Shown here piece by piece: positions 28,861 to 39,877 of a stretch of DNA of 40,000 nt. The stretch is taken from contig CAJNDS010002653.1 in the NCBI GenBank assembly GCA_905221605.1, positions 282,340 to 322,339 on the forward strand, written 5' to 3'. Every line of letters begins with the position of its first letter. Position 1 is the stretch's first letter. The notes under the pieces are model-generated. The model made no database searches. It was not told where the DNA came from and was given only the letters and a program-made list of their open reading frames with translations. Origin of the DNA: Symbiodinium natans. Lineage: Eukaryota; Sar; Dinophyceae; Suessiales; Symbiodiniaceae. A program made the translations under genes and the position numbers.

Positions 28861-30560
28861 GAAAGAAGTCTTCCGCAGGGTTCGGGCCAAAAGATGTTTC
28901 CTGTAAATCTGGGGGGCCTTAATAATCAGATCTTCGGATTAGTGGTTACGAAGCATAAGGGTTACCTACATCCTACTGTTGCCCAATATCCAACTCTTAC
29001 CCAAGAGTTTGCTCAGTGAGCGAACCTTGCCCATGACGCATCCAAAGATGGGTCTTTGCAGTGAAAAAGCAGAAGACCACGTTGCAGGAGTAAGAAGCTT
29101 AACAGTAGCTTCGTTTGAGCTTCACATTAGAGAGCACTAGGGGCGGATTCTGTATTCCAAGTCAGACAGAGCAAGGATCGAAACGCTCGCAGTGGCTCGT
29201 GGCCCAATTGGCACGAAAGGCACAGCCACAGTTGAGCCATGTGCAGCGGCCAAGACGATGCAGCACGTGGCACGTGTGGAGCTGCACAGTTTTTGGATGT
29301 CAGCCTTTTGCAAATCGGCCGTTTGACGCATCCTGCATATGTATGTAAGACTGTATGACTTTGTGTGTTTGTACAGGGTCTACTGCGGGTTTGCCTGTGA
29401 ACGCAAAGCTTGGCCAGAAGCAACATGAATGCCCCAACAGGCTCGCGGCAGCACCTGTGAGTTGTCCGCCGGGACAGGCCACTGTGCACAAACGACTGCT
29501 TCTTTGTGTTCCATGGCTTGGTTCGTTTACGGTGGGTGTGGAACGGTGTCACTTTGAGTTTGGACTGGCCGCAATCAAATGTTCCGAACACATCTGGGCC
29601 TCCGACGCTATTGCAAGCCGCGACTCGCGCGCAACGATCACCCCTGAGCCTGTCAGGCAGCTAGCAACACGACAGACGGTGCTAGGCAAACAGGCTCATG
29701 GATGGCGAGCCGAGCTTCTACTGATGCCTTTCTGGATGCTGAAAATTGTAGCTTGAGGCGATTGCGGTGAGCGTAGTAACGCCCTGAAAGCCAAGAATTT
29801 GTTCAAAGGATCAGTGAGCGGCATCCGTGCTTCAGGTGCTTACCAGCCTATTCGCGAACGCCTCTAACGATCAGCCACTGGGTTGATATGTTGATATTTA
29901 GCCCAAAGAGTAGTGATGCAAAAGTGGACCCTTGGACTCAAACGAAAGAGGCAGAGGAATCAAGCCAAGTATTTGTCCAGAGCGTATCGGCATTCCGCAC
30001 GCAGCTCTTCAGGCATTTGCAGGAGGGTTTCAGTTTGCTTTTGGTTTGCCTTTCGTCTCGGGGGGAACTCTGAGAGGGAATTATTCCCACGGATGTAAGG
30101 ATGAAGTGCCCCGGCCGAGGTCGATGACCTACACCTGCGGCCACACTCCTGGCCTAGGCCCCCGTTCCGCTGTGGAGAGCTGTCGTGGCAGCGACTCCAG
30201 CCTGCAGCAACCGGAAGATAACTGCTGTACCTTGCACCCTAAATGGCCCGAAGCTCTAAAACCAGTTGCCAGGAGAATGGCTTTCGAGAGTCAAACTTAA
30301 GCTGAGTTCAACACATTGTTCAATACATGCTGGTCTATCTTCCTGAGTGTCATGGACTTCTTTTGATTCTCAATGGATGATCCTGTTCGCAAATAGCCAT
30401 TTGTCAGCATATCTCACATTCGTGTATCATGCAGAATCCGGTGGAAGCCATCCTGACGCATCTTTCTGCACGCAGATCGAAGGTGGCATTCGGAAATTCC
30501 GCGGGTCCATATTTTGGCATTCTAACCTTCACGAACCCTCCAACAGTTTTTTTCTTGCAG
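28861..30560. other. Gene-free or unrecognised stretch
   Basis: No recognisable gene, RNA or repeat. A pyrimidine-rich acceptor-like TTTGTGTGTTTGTACAG ends at 29376 and is followed by an open stretch to 29756 (133 codons in all from 29355) with no family resemblance. It could hold exons of an unrecognised multi-exon gene. Confidence 0.3.
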
Positions 30561-30561
30561 G

Positions 30562-30776
30562 CTTGCACCTTAGCCACCTTCGTCCGATGGCACAGGCGCC
30601 TGCGTGGAGTGGTACACTCCACAAGTGGAGATCCCGGCCTGGAACGACACCTTTGGTTACCGGAACCTCTACAATACGCCGAGCCACCTGCACTTGTCGG
30701 TTGTGCGGCGAGCCAACCGGGGATGTATTGTCACAAACTCGTCAAGCCGCAGCCAGGCCAATCCAGTGCAAGGCTG
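30562..30776 (+). pseudogene. Possible C2-domain exon
   Basis: In the frame with codons starting at 30598, the sequence reads EIPAWNDTFGYRN and then SHLHLSVVRRANRG. That is the typical second half of a C2 domain (nPxWNexFxF...LxVxV), which binds phospholipid or protein partners, often with calcium. A strong acceptor-like tract TTTTTTTCTTGCAG ends at 30560. That frame has a stop soon after it, so an AG at 30594-30595 would be the better start. No other part of a C2 protein was recognised nearby and the frame closes at 30776. It is either one exon of a gene with long introns or a fragment. Confidence 0.3.
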
Positions 30777-32013
30777 ATGCGTCACTGAATGCGTTCTCCT
30801 TTGTGGCTTGTCTGCAAGGGTCTCTCTCCCACGCACAGACGAACACCTTCCTCCTGAGCCTGAGCCCATACACCTACGACTGTTTACAGTGCTATCGTAT
30901 CTCCTGGCTTCTCGCAGCTTCCTATCTGTGTCCGCAACACGAGCTGCATAGTGCTTCCACATCGCATTCGTGGAGCCTGTCAGGAGTTTTCGGACGGTGG
31001 GAAATGGGCACGCTTTCGTTACAGCTGCTGCAAAGTGTCTCAGGCCGCAAAAACAGGTAGAGAGCGAAGTAGGAACCTGTTGCTTGTTGCTGAGCCCCAC
31101 GGGGCCGGAATCATTGAAATCATCCAGCCGATTCCCGTAAGACACGGCTTCACTGCGACTAGCGAATCTGCACGGACCCTTTCTACGACTGGCACAGATG
31201 CATATGGTCGCGCAGAGACTATCCACATCCTGCTGGGTTCGATGCCCCAAAACGCATCCCTACTCACCCTGCAGAGAGCGGCTTCCTTGTCAAGGGGACA
31301 AACAAAAACTATACCAGTAGCAATTTCCTAATAGTATTCACAACATTGGAATCAGAAATGGCAATAAACTCCCCACGATGCCCAACCTCAAGGTTGGCGG
31401 CGTGCCCATGGCTTGGACGCTAGGCCAGTCACCGTCTCTTGGTTGCAATGCCGTCATGGTCCTAGGAGTTGCACAGCACACCCCAGCGGCACACCGTTTC
31501 CATGTGTCAGTGGTGTTGGATGCAAAGCTGGATAGTGAAACAGAAGTTGGCACTCCGGCCCACCATCACTCTCAACCCTGTTTTTGCAAAGGGAGAACGC
31601 CGACGCGATGGTCTGCCCAGTTGAGAAGGAGCTGCATGCTTGCATGGTCAAGACATTATGGGAGGCCCCGTGGTTACTGTCATAGGGATGCCATTCCGTG
31701 TCATGCTGACCAGGATGATTCCGGTCGATTGGTGTACGAGCCGCTTCAGGACCAGGCCAGCCAATGCCTTGTACGTTGTGTGTAGTGGAAGGTGGGCGCA
31801 GGCGCAAGCAACCCAAGAACTTGTCCTCTGATTGCAAATGTGATTTTTGCGTTTTCTCCGGCGCATTGTTGCTAAGATCATTCTACAGAACTGAGGGGGA
31901 TGGCACGTCGAGGCAAAATATGCCAGGATGGAGGGAATCCAAAGCAACATTCGACAGCAGCTTTTGCTTTGAACTTCGACCTCCAAAAACAACGCTGGGC
32001 TGCTGGGCTCGCC
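30777..32013. other. Gene-free or unrecognised stretch before the (TTG)n array
   Basis: Several short plus-strand open stretches, the longest of about 135 codons at 31378-31785, show no recognisable domain. No repeats were seen until the TTG array begins. Confidence 0.3.
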
Positions 32014-33330
<1,317 letters not shown>

Positions 33331-33351
33331 GGTGTAAGATTCTGGCCCAAG

Positions 33352-34938
33352 ATGAGGATTTTATTTCTCGTAGCCGTAGCGAGCTTTCTTGGGTGCCTGG
33401 GTCCCAAGTCCCAGGGTCCAGCCATGGATCAGAATCGAGGGTTTCGGGAAGTAGCGCCCCCCGATGAAGCTGAGCAGCATGCGCAGCGAAGTCAGCTAAC
33501 CATGAACAAAACCGGCAAGCGAAGCTACCAAAGAGCTTGTAAAGTTGCCCTGGCGAAGGGAGCAGCACTTTACAAAGGCCGACTTCTGACCGCTCAGGCT
33601 CTAGGAGCCCATGAAGACCAATTTGCAGTCTCTGAGAAGCCAGAGAAGCAATCTTTTCAGCCGATCAGACAGTATCACCACAAATTTGAAATTGAGGTTT
33701 TATCTTGGAACGCAGGTTCAATAACGAGTCGAGTTTGGAATGAGCTTCTGGCCATTTTGGCAACACCAGAATATCAGAACATCAAGCTTGTGCTGCTGCA
33801 AGAATCACACTGGCAGCAGGACCAAACCTACAGCTCAGGTCCATGGTCAGTCCTCACCTGTGGCTCTGAGAGTAGACATAAAGCCGGCCTCGTTGTCCTT
33901 GTGCATCGATCCGTGGCCCAGCTCTCAGAGATTCGCAGCACCACCATAATTCCAGGGCACCTGCAGCATGTCATGATTCCTTGGCAGAGGTCTAGGATCC
34001 ATCTACTCAATCTGTGTCAGCATGTTTGGGACTCCAAACTCTCCAAGTTGGACAATAGACGACGGAGGAAGGATGTGCTGAGTCAACTTGAGACTCGCCT
34101 TCGCAGAGTGCCTTTGAGAGACTTTATGCTTGTTGCCGGTGATTTCAACTCACATGCAGTCACAGAGCGTCCTTTCATTGGGCCCAGTGTGCCTCGCCGA
34201 GCCAGATTTGCCAATGCAGATGTTAGATCGCTCCCAGAACTGTGCAGATCTTGTGGGCTGACAGCGCTCAACACATGGGCCTCCAGCCATAAAAGCACTT
34301 ATGCAAACAGCGATGGCACATATGAGTCTCAAATTGATTTTCTGCTAGTTCGACTGCAGGATGCCCGGAGGCGGTCGAAGGAGGCTTCCTCCGATAAGAA
34401 TTTTCCAGTTGCAGCGTACCGGGATGGCTCCAAGCACTTCCCGGTCAGAGCCAAACTGTTTGTTCCTCCATACAGTCCTCCCCCAAGCAAACCAAAGCCC
34501 TTTGATGCCACTGCACTTGATGCCAGCTTTAGACGAAAAGATGAAGACTGGCAGGCTTATTCCAAGCACCTAACAGCTGAAGTAGTTAAGAGTGTGGCTG
34601 AGCAGAACTCTTGGCAATCGATCGACAGGACGATGGTTCGAGTCACTGCTGAGCAATTTCCACCGCCTCGCAAGGCTCAGCCAGTTGCAGGGCCCATTCA
34701 GCAGGCTTACTGGACAAAGGTGCGCCAAATTCAGGAGCACAAGCGATCCGGTAATGGGCAGTCTCCTGAGTGCCAACAGCTAATCAGCGACATAAAGACA
34801 GAGGCCCAATCTTTCAAAAAGTTGCAGAAGCAAAGAAAACTTGAAAAGCAGGAGAAGCTCCTTCTTCAAGCCCAAGAGGACAAGAGACAGCAGTCTCACA
34901 AATTGTCCCAGGGTCAATCTCAGGGATTCAGCAGGTGA
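33352..34938 (+). CDS. LINE AP-endonuclease ORF
   Basis: 528 codons from ATG 33352, the first Met after the microsatellite. The N-terminus is hydrophobic (MRILFLVAVASFLGCLG) and looks like a signal peptide. That is odd for a nuclear enzyme and may be fortuitous; a later Met (about residue 51) is an alternative start. The exonuclease-endonuclease-phosphatase fold shows its catalytic boxes: LSWNAGSI (Asn120), LLQESHW (Glu151), VAGDFNSH (Asp264, Asn266), QIDFLLV (Asp329) and SKHFPV (His362). In LINEs this enzyme nicks target DNA to prime reverse transcription. The C-terminal ~100 residues are charged and coiled-coil-like. The frame ends at TGA 34936 while the reverse transcriptase continues in the +1 frame. 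Confidence 0.85.
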   Translation: MRILFLVAVASFLGCLGPKSQGPAMDQNRGFREVAPPDEAEQHAQRSQLTMNKTGKRSYQRACKVALAKGAALYKGRLLTAQALGAHEDQFAVSEKPEKQSFQPIRQYHHKFEIEVLSWNAGSITSRVWNELLAILATPEYQNIKLVLLQESHWQQDQTYSSGPWSVLTCGSESRHKAGLVVLVHRSVAQLSEIRSTTIIPGHLQHVMIPWQRSRIHLLNLCQHVWDSKLSKLDNRRRRKDVLSQLETRLRRVPLRDFMLVAGDFNSHAVTERPFIGPSVPRRARFANADVRSLPELCRSCGLTALNTWASSHKSTYANSDGTYESQIDFLLVRLQDARRRSKEASSDKNFPVAAYRDGSKHFPVRAKLFVPPYSPPPSKPKPFDATALDASFRRKDEDWQAYSKHLTAEVVKSVAEQNSWQSIDRTMVRVTAEQFPPPRKAQPVAGPIQQAYWTKVRQIQEHKRSGNGQSPECQQLISDIKTEAQSFKKLQKQRKLEKQEKLLLQAQEDKRQQSHKLSQGQSQGFSR

Positions 34939-36202
34939 GCCCCTAGATGCGAAGGCCTCGGCAAGTGCGATGCGAGAGTATTCGAGTCACATCTTCTCCA
35001 AGGGATCTCCCCTGGATCCGGTGGCAGCCAGACCACGAGAGGCTGTCAATGCCTCGCAGGTGGCCGAGCAAATAAAAACAATTCCGGTGGGCAAGGCGGT
35101 TCCCAGCATGTCGGCCCCGGTCTCGGCCTGGAAGAGCTTAGCGCCTGAGGCTCATGTGAAGATCGCTGATCTGATAAACACAGAGGTTTCTCAGTCAGAT
35201 ATCTCACCGTACTTGAAGGACCCCAGAATTGCATGGATTCCAAAGCCGGGTCAGCCAGCTACAGCTATGAAGAACTTGAGGCCCATAGGAGTAATAAGTG
35301 TTCCAGGCAAAGTGCTTGCAGGTGCTGTCAAGACTCGCATAGCACCGGCACTGCAAGAGCGCTCACAGCTTGAGCCGCAGTTTGCATATATTCGGAAGCG
35401 AGGGGTGCGAGATGCCATTGCAAAAGCGTGTCAGCATCTGGATCTCGTGCAGGAAATGCGCCAAGAGCATCGCCGGGATATGCACAAGGCACAGCAAGGT
35501 CAGAGAAGGCTCCCATTGGCAGGGGCCTTAACAGTCTCCGTCGATCTGAGCAAAGCCTTTGACTCTGTCAACAGACAAGAGTTGCTTGAAGCCTTAGACA
35601 AGCTCAACATAGATCAAACCACTAAGGACTTTGTTGTACAACTCCACTCCTGTACTTCGTACAACATGGGCACTAATGGGCTTGAGTTCAGTGTTCCTAC
35701 TTCTTCGGGAATAAAACAGGGATGTAAATTAGCTCCTGCATTGTGGTCTGCCTTAACCTTGCTAGTCATGGACAGGATGGAGAAGAAGTGGGGGCCTGGC
35801 AGCAGTCAGGCAAGAGATATACTCACTGTCTTCGCCGACGATTTTCTCCATCAGGAAACTTTTACAAGCTTTGCCGAACTGCAGCAGGTACTCACTCGGC
35901 TTGAAGCTTTGTTTCAATCCCTCGAGGAAGTCGGCCTTGAAGTCAATCCAGCGAAATCCAAGGCACTGCTCATGGTGCAAGGCACTCAGCAATCCCTCTT
36001 CCGCAAGCAATACACCAAACGATTAAAAAATCAGCTCCATTTGGTTCTTCCCTCGGGGCATCAGATTCCGATTCATCATCAGCTGACCTATCTAGGAGTG
36101 CAACTAAGCTATGGTGCTTACAAGGATCAAACAGTAGACTACAGGATTTCTCAAGCCGTATCTTGTGCACGACGAAGGCCCTTGACGAGGCGAAGAAACT
36201 AG
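34937..36202 (+). CDS. LINE reverse transcriptase segment
   Basis: Continues the product in the +1 frame from GAG 34937 (that frame is open from 34841). It has an upstream linker, IAWIPKPGQPATAMKNLRPI (motif 0/1 region), motif A VSVDLSKAFDSV (about 35539), motif B TSSGIKQGCKLAPALWSA, and motif C with FADD at 35831-35842. VGLEVNPAKSKALLM and LTYLGVQLSY follow. These are the canonical RVT_1 boxes of non-LTR elements. RT would use the nicked target to copy element RNA. The frame closes at 36202, but homologous sequence passes to the other frame between about 36150 and 36180. No separate RNase H domain was seen. Confidence 0.88.
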   Translation, partial: EPLDAKASASAMREYSSHIFSKGSPLDPVAARPREAVNASQVAEQIKTIPVGKAVPSMSAPVSAWKSLAPEAHVKIADLINTEVSQSDISPYLKDPRIAWIPKPGQPATAMKNLRPIGVISVPGKVLAGAVKTRIAPALQERSQLEPQFAYIRKRGVRDAIAKACQHLDLVQEMRQEHRRDMHKAQQGQRRLPLAGALTVSVDLSKAFDSVNRQELLEALDKLNIDQTTKDFVVQLHSCTSYNMGTNGLEFSVPTSSGIKQGCKLAPALWSALTLLVMDRMEKKWGPGSSQARDILTVFADDFLHQETFTSFAELQQVLTRLEALFQSLEEVGLEVNPAKSKALLMVQGTQQSLFRKQYTKRLKNQLHLVLPSGHQIPIHHQLTYLGVQLSYGAYKDQTVDYRISQAVSCARRRPLTRRRN

Positions 36203-37551
36203 AGATCTGGCGAGTGTATGTCGAGTCTTCGCTCTTGCATGGCATAGTCTCCACGGGAATCACCCACACGGGACTGCAAAAGCTCCAGAGCAAATATTCT
36301 CGGATGCTCAGATCTATCTTTCAGCAGCATCAGCATTTTAGTCGAATGGAAACCACAGAGCTGTTTGAGCACCACAAGATCCAAACTCCTCAGGAAGTTC
36401 TTCTCAGGCAAATGAGGAACTATCAGGATGCGATGGATGCTGCCAAGCCAACAGGCAATTTACAAACGATCCAAGAGTACCTGGGTCTACGCAGCCGGCT
36501 GATTAGCCAACAGCAGCTACTTCAATCCATGCAATTGGCTCTGGCCGAAGAAGATCATGCAGTGCCCTGTTCGCTATGTGATAGAAGTTTCTCTAGCAAC
36601 AAGGGATTGCAGCATCATACACTAGTGAAGCATGGAGGCCAAAGAGCAAACCAGTTGGGCCTTAAATTCCAAGTCTTCGCACATAGTCTGCAGGGACTCC
36701 CGCAATGTGCAGCATGTCACAAACAGCTGCGCACAATGCATCAGCTTCGCAGACATGTTGAATCGGGAACATGTTCAAAGCTTCCAGAGCTGAGGGAGCG
36801 ATCATCGTCCTGCTCAGGAGCGGAGAGCACAGCCTTGCTGCTCCAACCAAGTGTTCAGGATCAATTGAAAAGAGACCCTGACCTGCTTCTCAAAAAGGCT
36901 CATGTGACCAAGCACTTGCGGGCTTGCTGCAGCCTCTGTGGGCAGTTCATTGTCGGTCACAAGGGCGTCAAACAGCACATTCAGAAAGCGCACCAGGCTT
37001 TCTGGGCAGGGGCCTCAGACTCAGTCTATGCCAACATGCGCACACATAAGAGACTGCTTCATAAAAAGGAGGAATGCAGATATTGTGGAATGATGGTTGA
37101 CGCTCCGGTTCGCCACGCGGACCAGTGTGTAGTCCTGCTGCAGGTCTATGCCATGAGTGCAGCAATGAGAAAGTCTACCGACCCACACATAGAATATGGC
37201 ACTGTGACGTCGGAACTTGGGATTCGTGCGCAGGAGGGTTCCTCCCAGGAGGCTTCCTCCACCAGTAGGATTCGGTCTCACCAGGCACCAGCAAGCTCCC
37301 AGCGAGACGCACCAGCAGAGGGGAGACCTTCGTCAGTGCCCGTCACAGCCTGGTCTCTGGCCTATCATAATCCGCATCAACTGTGCTATGCACACACAGT
37401 AGTGCATATCCTTGCCTCGCTTGCATCAGAGGGTATTCTTTCTGATCCATATCTGAGACAAATATTGACAGAAATTGACGCAGTAGGGGGTCGTTCTTCT
37501 AGTGTGGATGTTCGTAGGCTGCGACAGCTACGTCCTCTGCTGACGGGATAG
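36163..37551 (+). CDS. LINE C-terminal segment: thumb, zinc fingers, USP Cys box
   Basis: 462 codons (start set by a TTG; there is no independent ATG need, since it continues the RT product). It begins with ALDEAKKLEIWRVYVESSLL, the RT thumb/connection. Four Cys/His clusters follow: CSLCDRSFSSNKGLQHHTL (then VKH, a C2H2 finger), CAACHKQLRTMHQLRRHVES, CSLCGQFIVGHKGVKQH (then IQKAH), and CRYCGMMVDAPVRHADQC. Such fingers in LINEs bind nucleic acid. The last ~90 residues are a Ser/Ala-rich linker and then HNPHQLCYAHTVVHILASL with Cys408, resembling the USP cysteine box. A TAG at 37549 ends the frame inside this domain, and the same frame continues open to 38109. Confidence 0.75.
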   Translation: MCTTKALDEAKKLEIWRVYVESSLLHGIVSTGITHTGLQKLQSKYSRMLRSIFQQHQHFSRMETTELFEHHKIQTPQEVLLRQMRNYQDAMDAAKPTGNLQTIQEYLGLRSRLISQQQLLQSMQLALAEEDHAVPCSLCDRSFSSNKGLQHHTLVKHGGQRANQLGLKFQVFAHSLQGLPQCAACHKQLRTMHQLRRHVESGTCSKLPELRERSSSCSGAESTALLLQPSVQDQLKRDPDLLLKKAHVTKHLRACCSLCGQFIVGHKGVKQHIQKAHQAFWAGASDSVYANMRTHKRLLHKKEECRYCGMMVDAPVRHADQCVVLLQVYAMSAAMRKSTDPHIEYGTVTSELGIRAQEGSSQEASSTSRIRSHQAPASSQRDAPAEGRPSSVPVTAWSLAYHNPHQLCYAHTVVHILASLASEGILSDPYLRQILTEIDAVGGRSSSVDVRRLRQLRPLLTG

Positions 37552-38109
37552 CGATTCAGACCCAGGCAAGAAGATGCATCCCAGTTTCTAGCACATATCA
37601 TTCAGAGATCCCATGTGCTTTCAGCAGATGTTTGGGAAGCGAGGGTTCAAATCACAGCACCCGTGGAAAGAATCAGCGTAGAGGATAGAGGGGGTTTGAT
37701 TCTTTTCTTGTCTGACCCACCAGATGGCCTCTCCACACTACAGCAAGCCATTTCTCAGTGGGCGCACAGGGGGAGCACCTATGGGCTACTCCCGGGAGTG
37801 AACCTGGTTTGCATTCAGATCCAAAGGTTTGAGCACTTGGAGAAAACAAATCGGCCTCAAGTTTTAGACACAACTCTGGAGCTTCCAGAGTTTATAGATA
37901 ATGGCACGACAACCGCTGTGGTCAGCTTTCGACTATATGCATTCATCATTCATCTAGGAGATGATTGGAGATCTGGGCATTATAGGACAGGTTTTTTGAG
38001 AGAAGAAGTGGCGTATCTCGCAGATGATGACCGCTCACCACGGCGAACTACGCTCCTCTCGGATCAAATTTGCCAGGGATCGTATTTGGCTTTCTACGTA
38101 AGGGTCTAG
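37552..38109 (+). CDS. USP-like deubiquitinase domain, continuation after TAG
   Basis: Same frame as the preceding segment, separated from it only by the TAG at 37549-37551. Directly after the stop comes RPRQEDASQFLAHIIQRS, matching the USP QQDAxEFL box. Later comes LVCIQIQRFEHL (the LxRF box). The His box follows as YAFIIHLGDDWRSGHYRTGF, with the GHY histidine at 37978 (residue 606 if the stop is read through), then LADDD and SYLAFYVRV, which fits the family's YxLFYxR end. Together with Cys408 upstream this is a compact C19-type ubiquitin protease core of about 200 residues. Whether the stop is a mutation, a sequencing error or read through is unknown. Ubiquitin (or a ubiquitin-like protein) as substrate is inferred from the boxes alone. 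Confidence 0.75.
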   Translation, partial: RFRPRQEDASQFLAHIIQRSHVLSADVWEARVQITAPVERISVEDRGGLILFLSDPPDGLSTLQQAISQWAHRGSTYGLLPGVNLVCIQIQRFEHLEKTNRPQVLDTTLELPEFIDNGTTTAVVSFRLYAFIIHLGDDWRSGHYRTGFLREEVAYLADDDRSPRRTTLLSDQICQGSYLAFYVRV

Positions 38110-39520
38110 CTCGCTCTACCTTCGCATGCGGAGGTTTCCTCCGGAGGCTTCCTCCGCAGCAGTGTTCTTTCTTCTTAAAGTAGACCTATCTGCCTGCTGT
38201 TGCCTAAGGCAACTCGGCATGAACGCTGCCCTGCGCGCAATAAAGCCATGATCTCGTGCTAAGATGTATAGTCTCTTGCGTGAAACTTTCACATGCGGAG
38301 GTTCCTCCGGAGGCTTCCTCCCCGGTAGTGTTTCTCACAGTAGACCGTTCTGCCTGCTGTAGCTTAAGGCCAAGCTGACCCATTCTTGTCCCTGAACCTG
38401 AAGCATCTGAAAGAGCCCTGCGTGCACTTCAGAACATGTGAGGTCTCCTCCAGGTCGGTGGGTTCAGCTTAGGGTCACTGTTTCGGATGCAACCTTGCCT
38501 TGTCGCAGCGCTGGCCCCGAGAGCCGTGCAAGGTGTCCCAGGTCAGGTGCTTCCCTCTTCGCAAAGTACTCGTGCCTATGTGAGACCTCCTCGTTAAGTT
38601 CGGTCAGTTGGGGTCACATTTTCTCGACCAGGAATGCAATTTTGCCCTGTCGCAGCGCTGGCCCCAGGAGCCGCGCAAGGCGTCCCAGGTCAGGCTTCGC
38701 AAACTTAGCTACCCTGCCTCCATCTTGGGCATCCTTCTTGGAACGTGCAAAGCCGCCTTGATCCGCTCTGCCTACGGCCCTCTGCCAGTTGTTTAGCGTT
38801 ACCTGTGTGAGACGTCACTAGACAGGAACGCTGAGTGTCGGCCTCACCAGAGGTACGGCTCGCTAAACAGCTGGTGCGTGGGTGCTGGACGCAGTGACTC
38901 ACAGTAGGGTGTCGGGGTAGCCGCGCTTATTTTTCACTCTTTTGCAGTGCTGAGTACTTGATATCGGAGGCTGCCTCCGTGCCAACTTCAATTTCTTCTT
39001 TGATTCATTGCATCAGATTAGGAGGTTTCCTCCTGAATATCCTTAAGTACTCTGCCAAAGCAGATTCAGTATAGCAGGTAGTGAGACCTGGCAATCGGGA
39101 GGAAGCGATCCTCTCGAAGTCCAAAAGGCCGGACTGTGAAATAAAAAAGGCGGGTGAGACCTTCTATATCACACTTGCCCGCCTTAATCACACCAAACTC
39201 AGCTAGCGCACAGCTATAGCCTGCAACACAACATCGGGGCCAGCCGGCACTGCAGCAGTCGCGGGTGCAGGTGAGCCAGTAGGAAGCGGTCGTAGGGTGC
39301 CCAGCCAGCACAGCGCTATCGCAGCCCTGAGGGGCGGATGCATTCCACATACTCGAACATAGCTGTGCACAACAATCCTTTCAGCAGCCCTGAGGGGCGT
39401 GAAGTACGAACTAGCAAAGACTGCTGGAGCTCCCAAGGCGGATACAGAGTAGCCGACGTGCCGAGGATCCAAAGTGATCAGAGGTCCACATGCTGATTCT
39501 GGCAGTGAGTGCAATGCAAA
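38110..39520 (+). repeat. LINE 3' region with internal tandem repeats and hairpins
   Basis: No ORF of note. A ~166-bp duplication lies at about 38124 and 38290 (GCGGAGGTTTCCTCCGGAGG, then AGTAGACC and CTGCCTGCTGT). A ~143-bp duplication lies at about 38437 and 38579 (TGTGAG, then TGTCGCAGCGCTGGCCCC and TCCCAGGTCAGG). GCAGCCCTGAGGGGCG is repeated at about 39322 and 39384. GGAGG-CCTCC hairpins occur at 38130, 38143, 38297, 38309, 38966 and 39021. Probably 3' untranslated sequence of the LINE, though part could be flanking DNA. Confidence 0.5.
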
Positions 39521-39523
39521 AAA

Positions 39524-39877
<354 letters not shown>

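Larger units (their letters stand above)
33352..39520 (+). mobile_element. LINE-type non-LTR retrotransposon with USP-like domain
   Basis: Order along the plus strand: AP endonuclease, non-LTR reverse transcriptase, zinc fingers, USP-like deubiquitinase domain, then about 1.4 kb of 3' region with internal repeats. Two single-base frame changes (about 34936 and about 36150-36180) and one TAG (37549) interrupt an otherwise well-preserved product. The 5' end abuts a (TTG)n array and the 3' region ends at another TTG-rich array. The exact termini, a target duplication and an upstream ORF1 were not identified, so the ends given are approximate. Confidence 0.8.

Noticed and set aside
30347-31060. 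237-codon plus-strand ORF
   Set aside because: No recognisable domain; the only protein-like signal in the area (C2-type) is in another frame.
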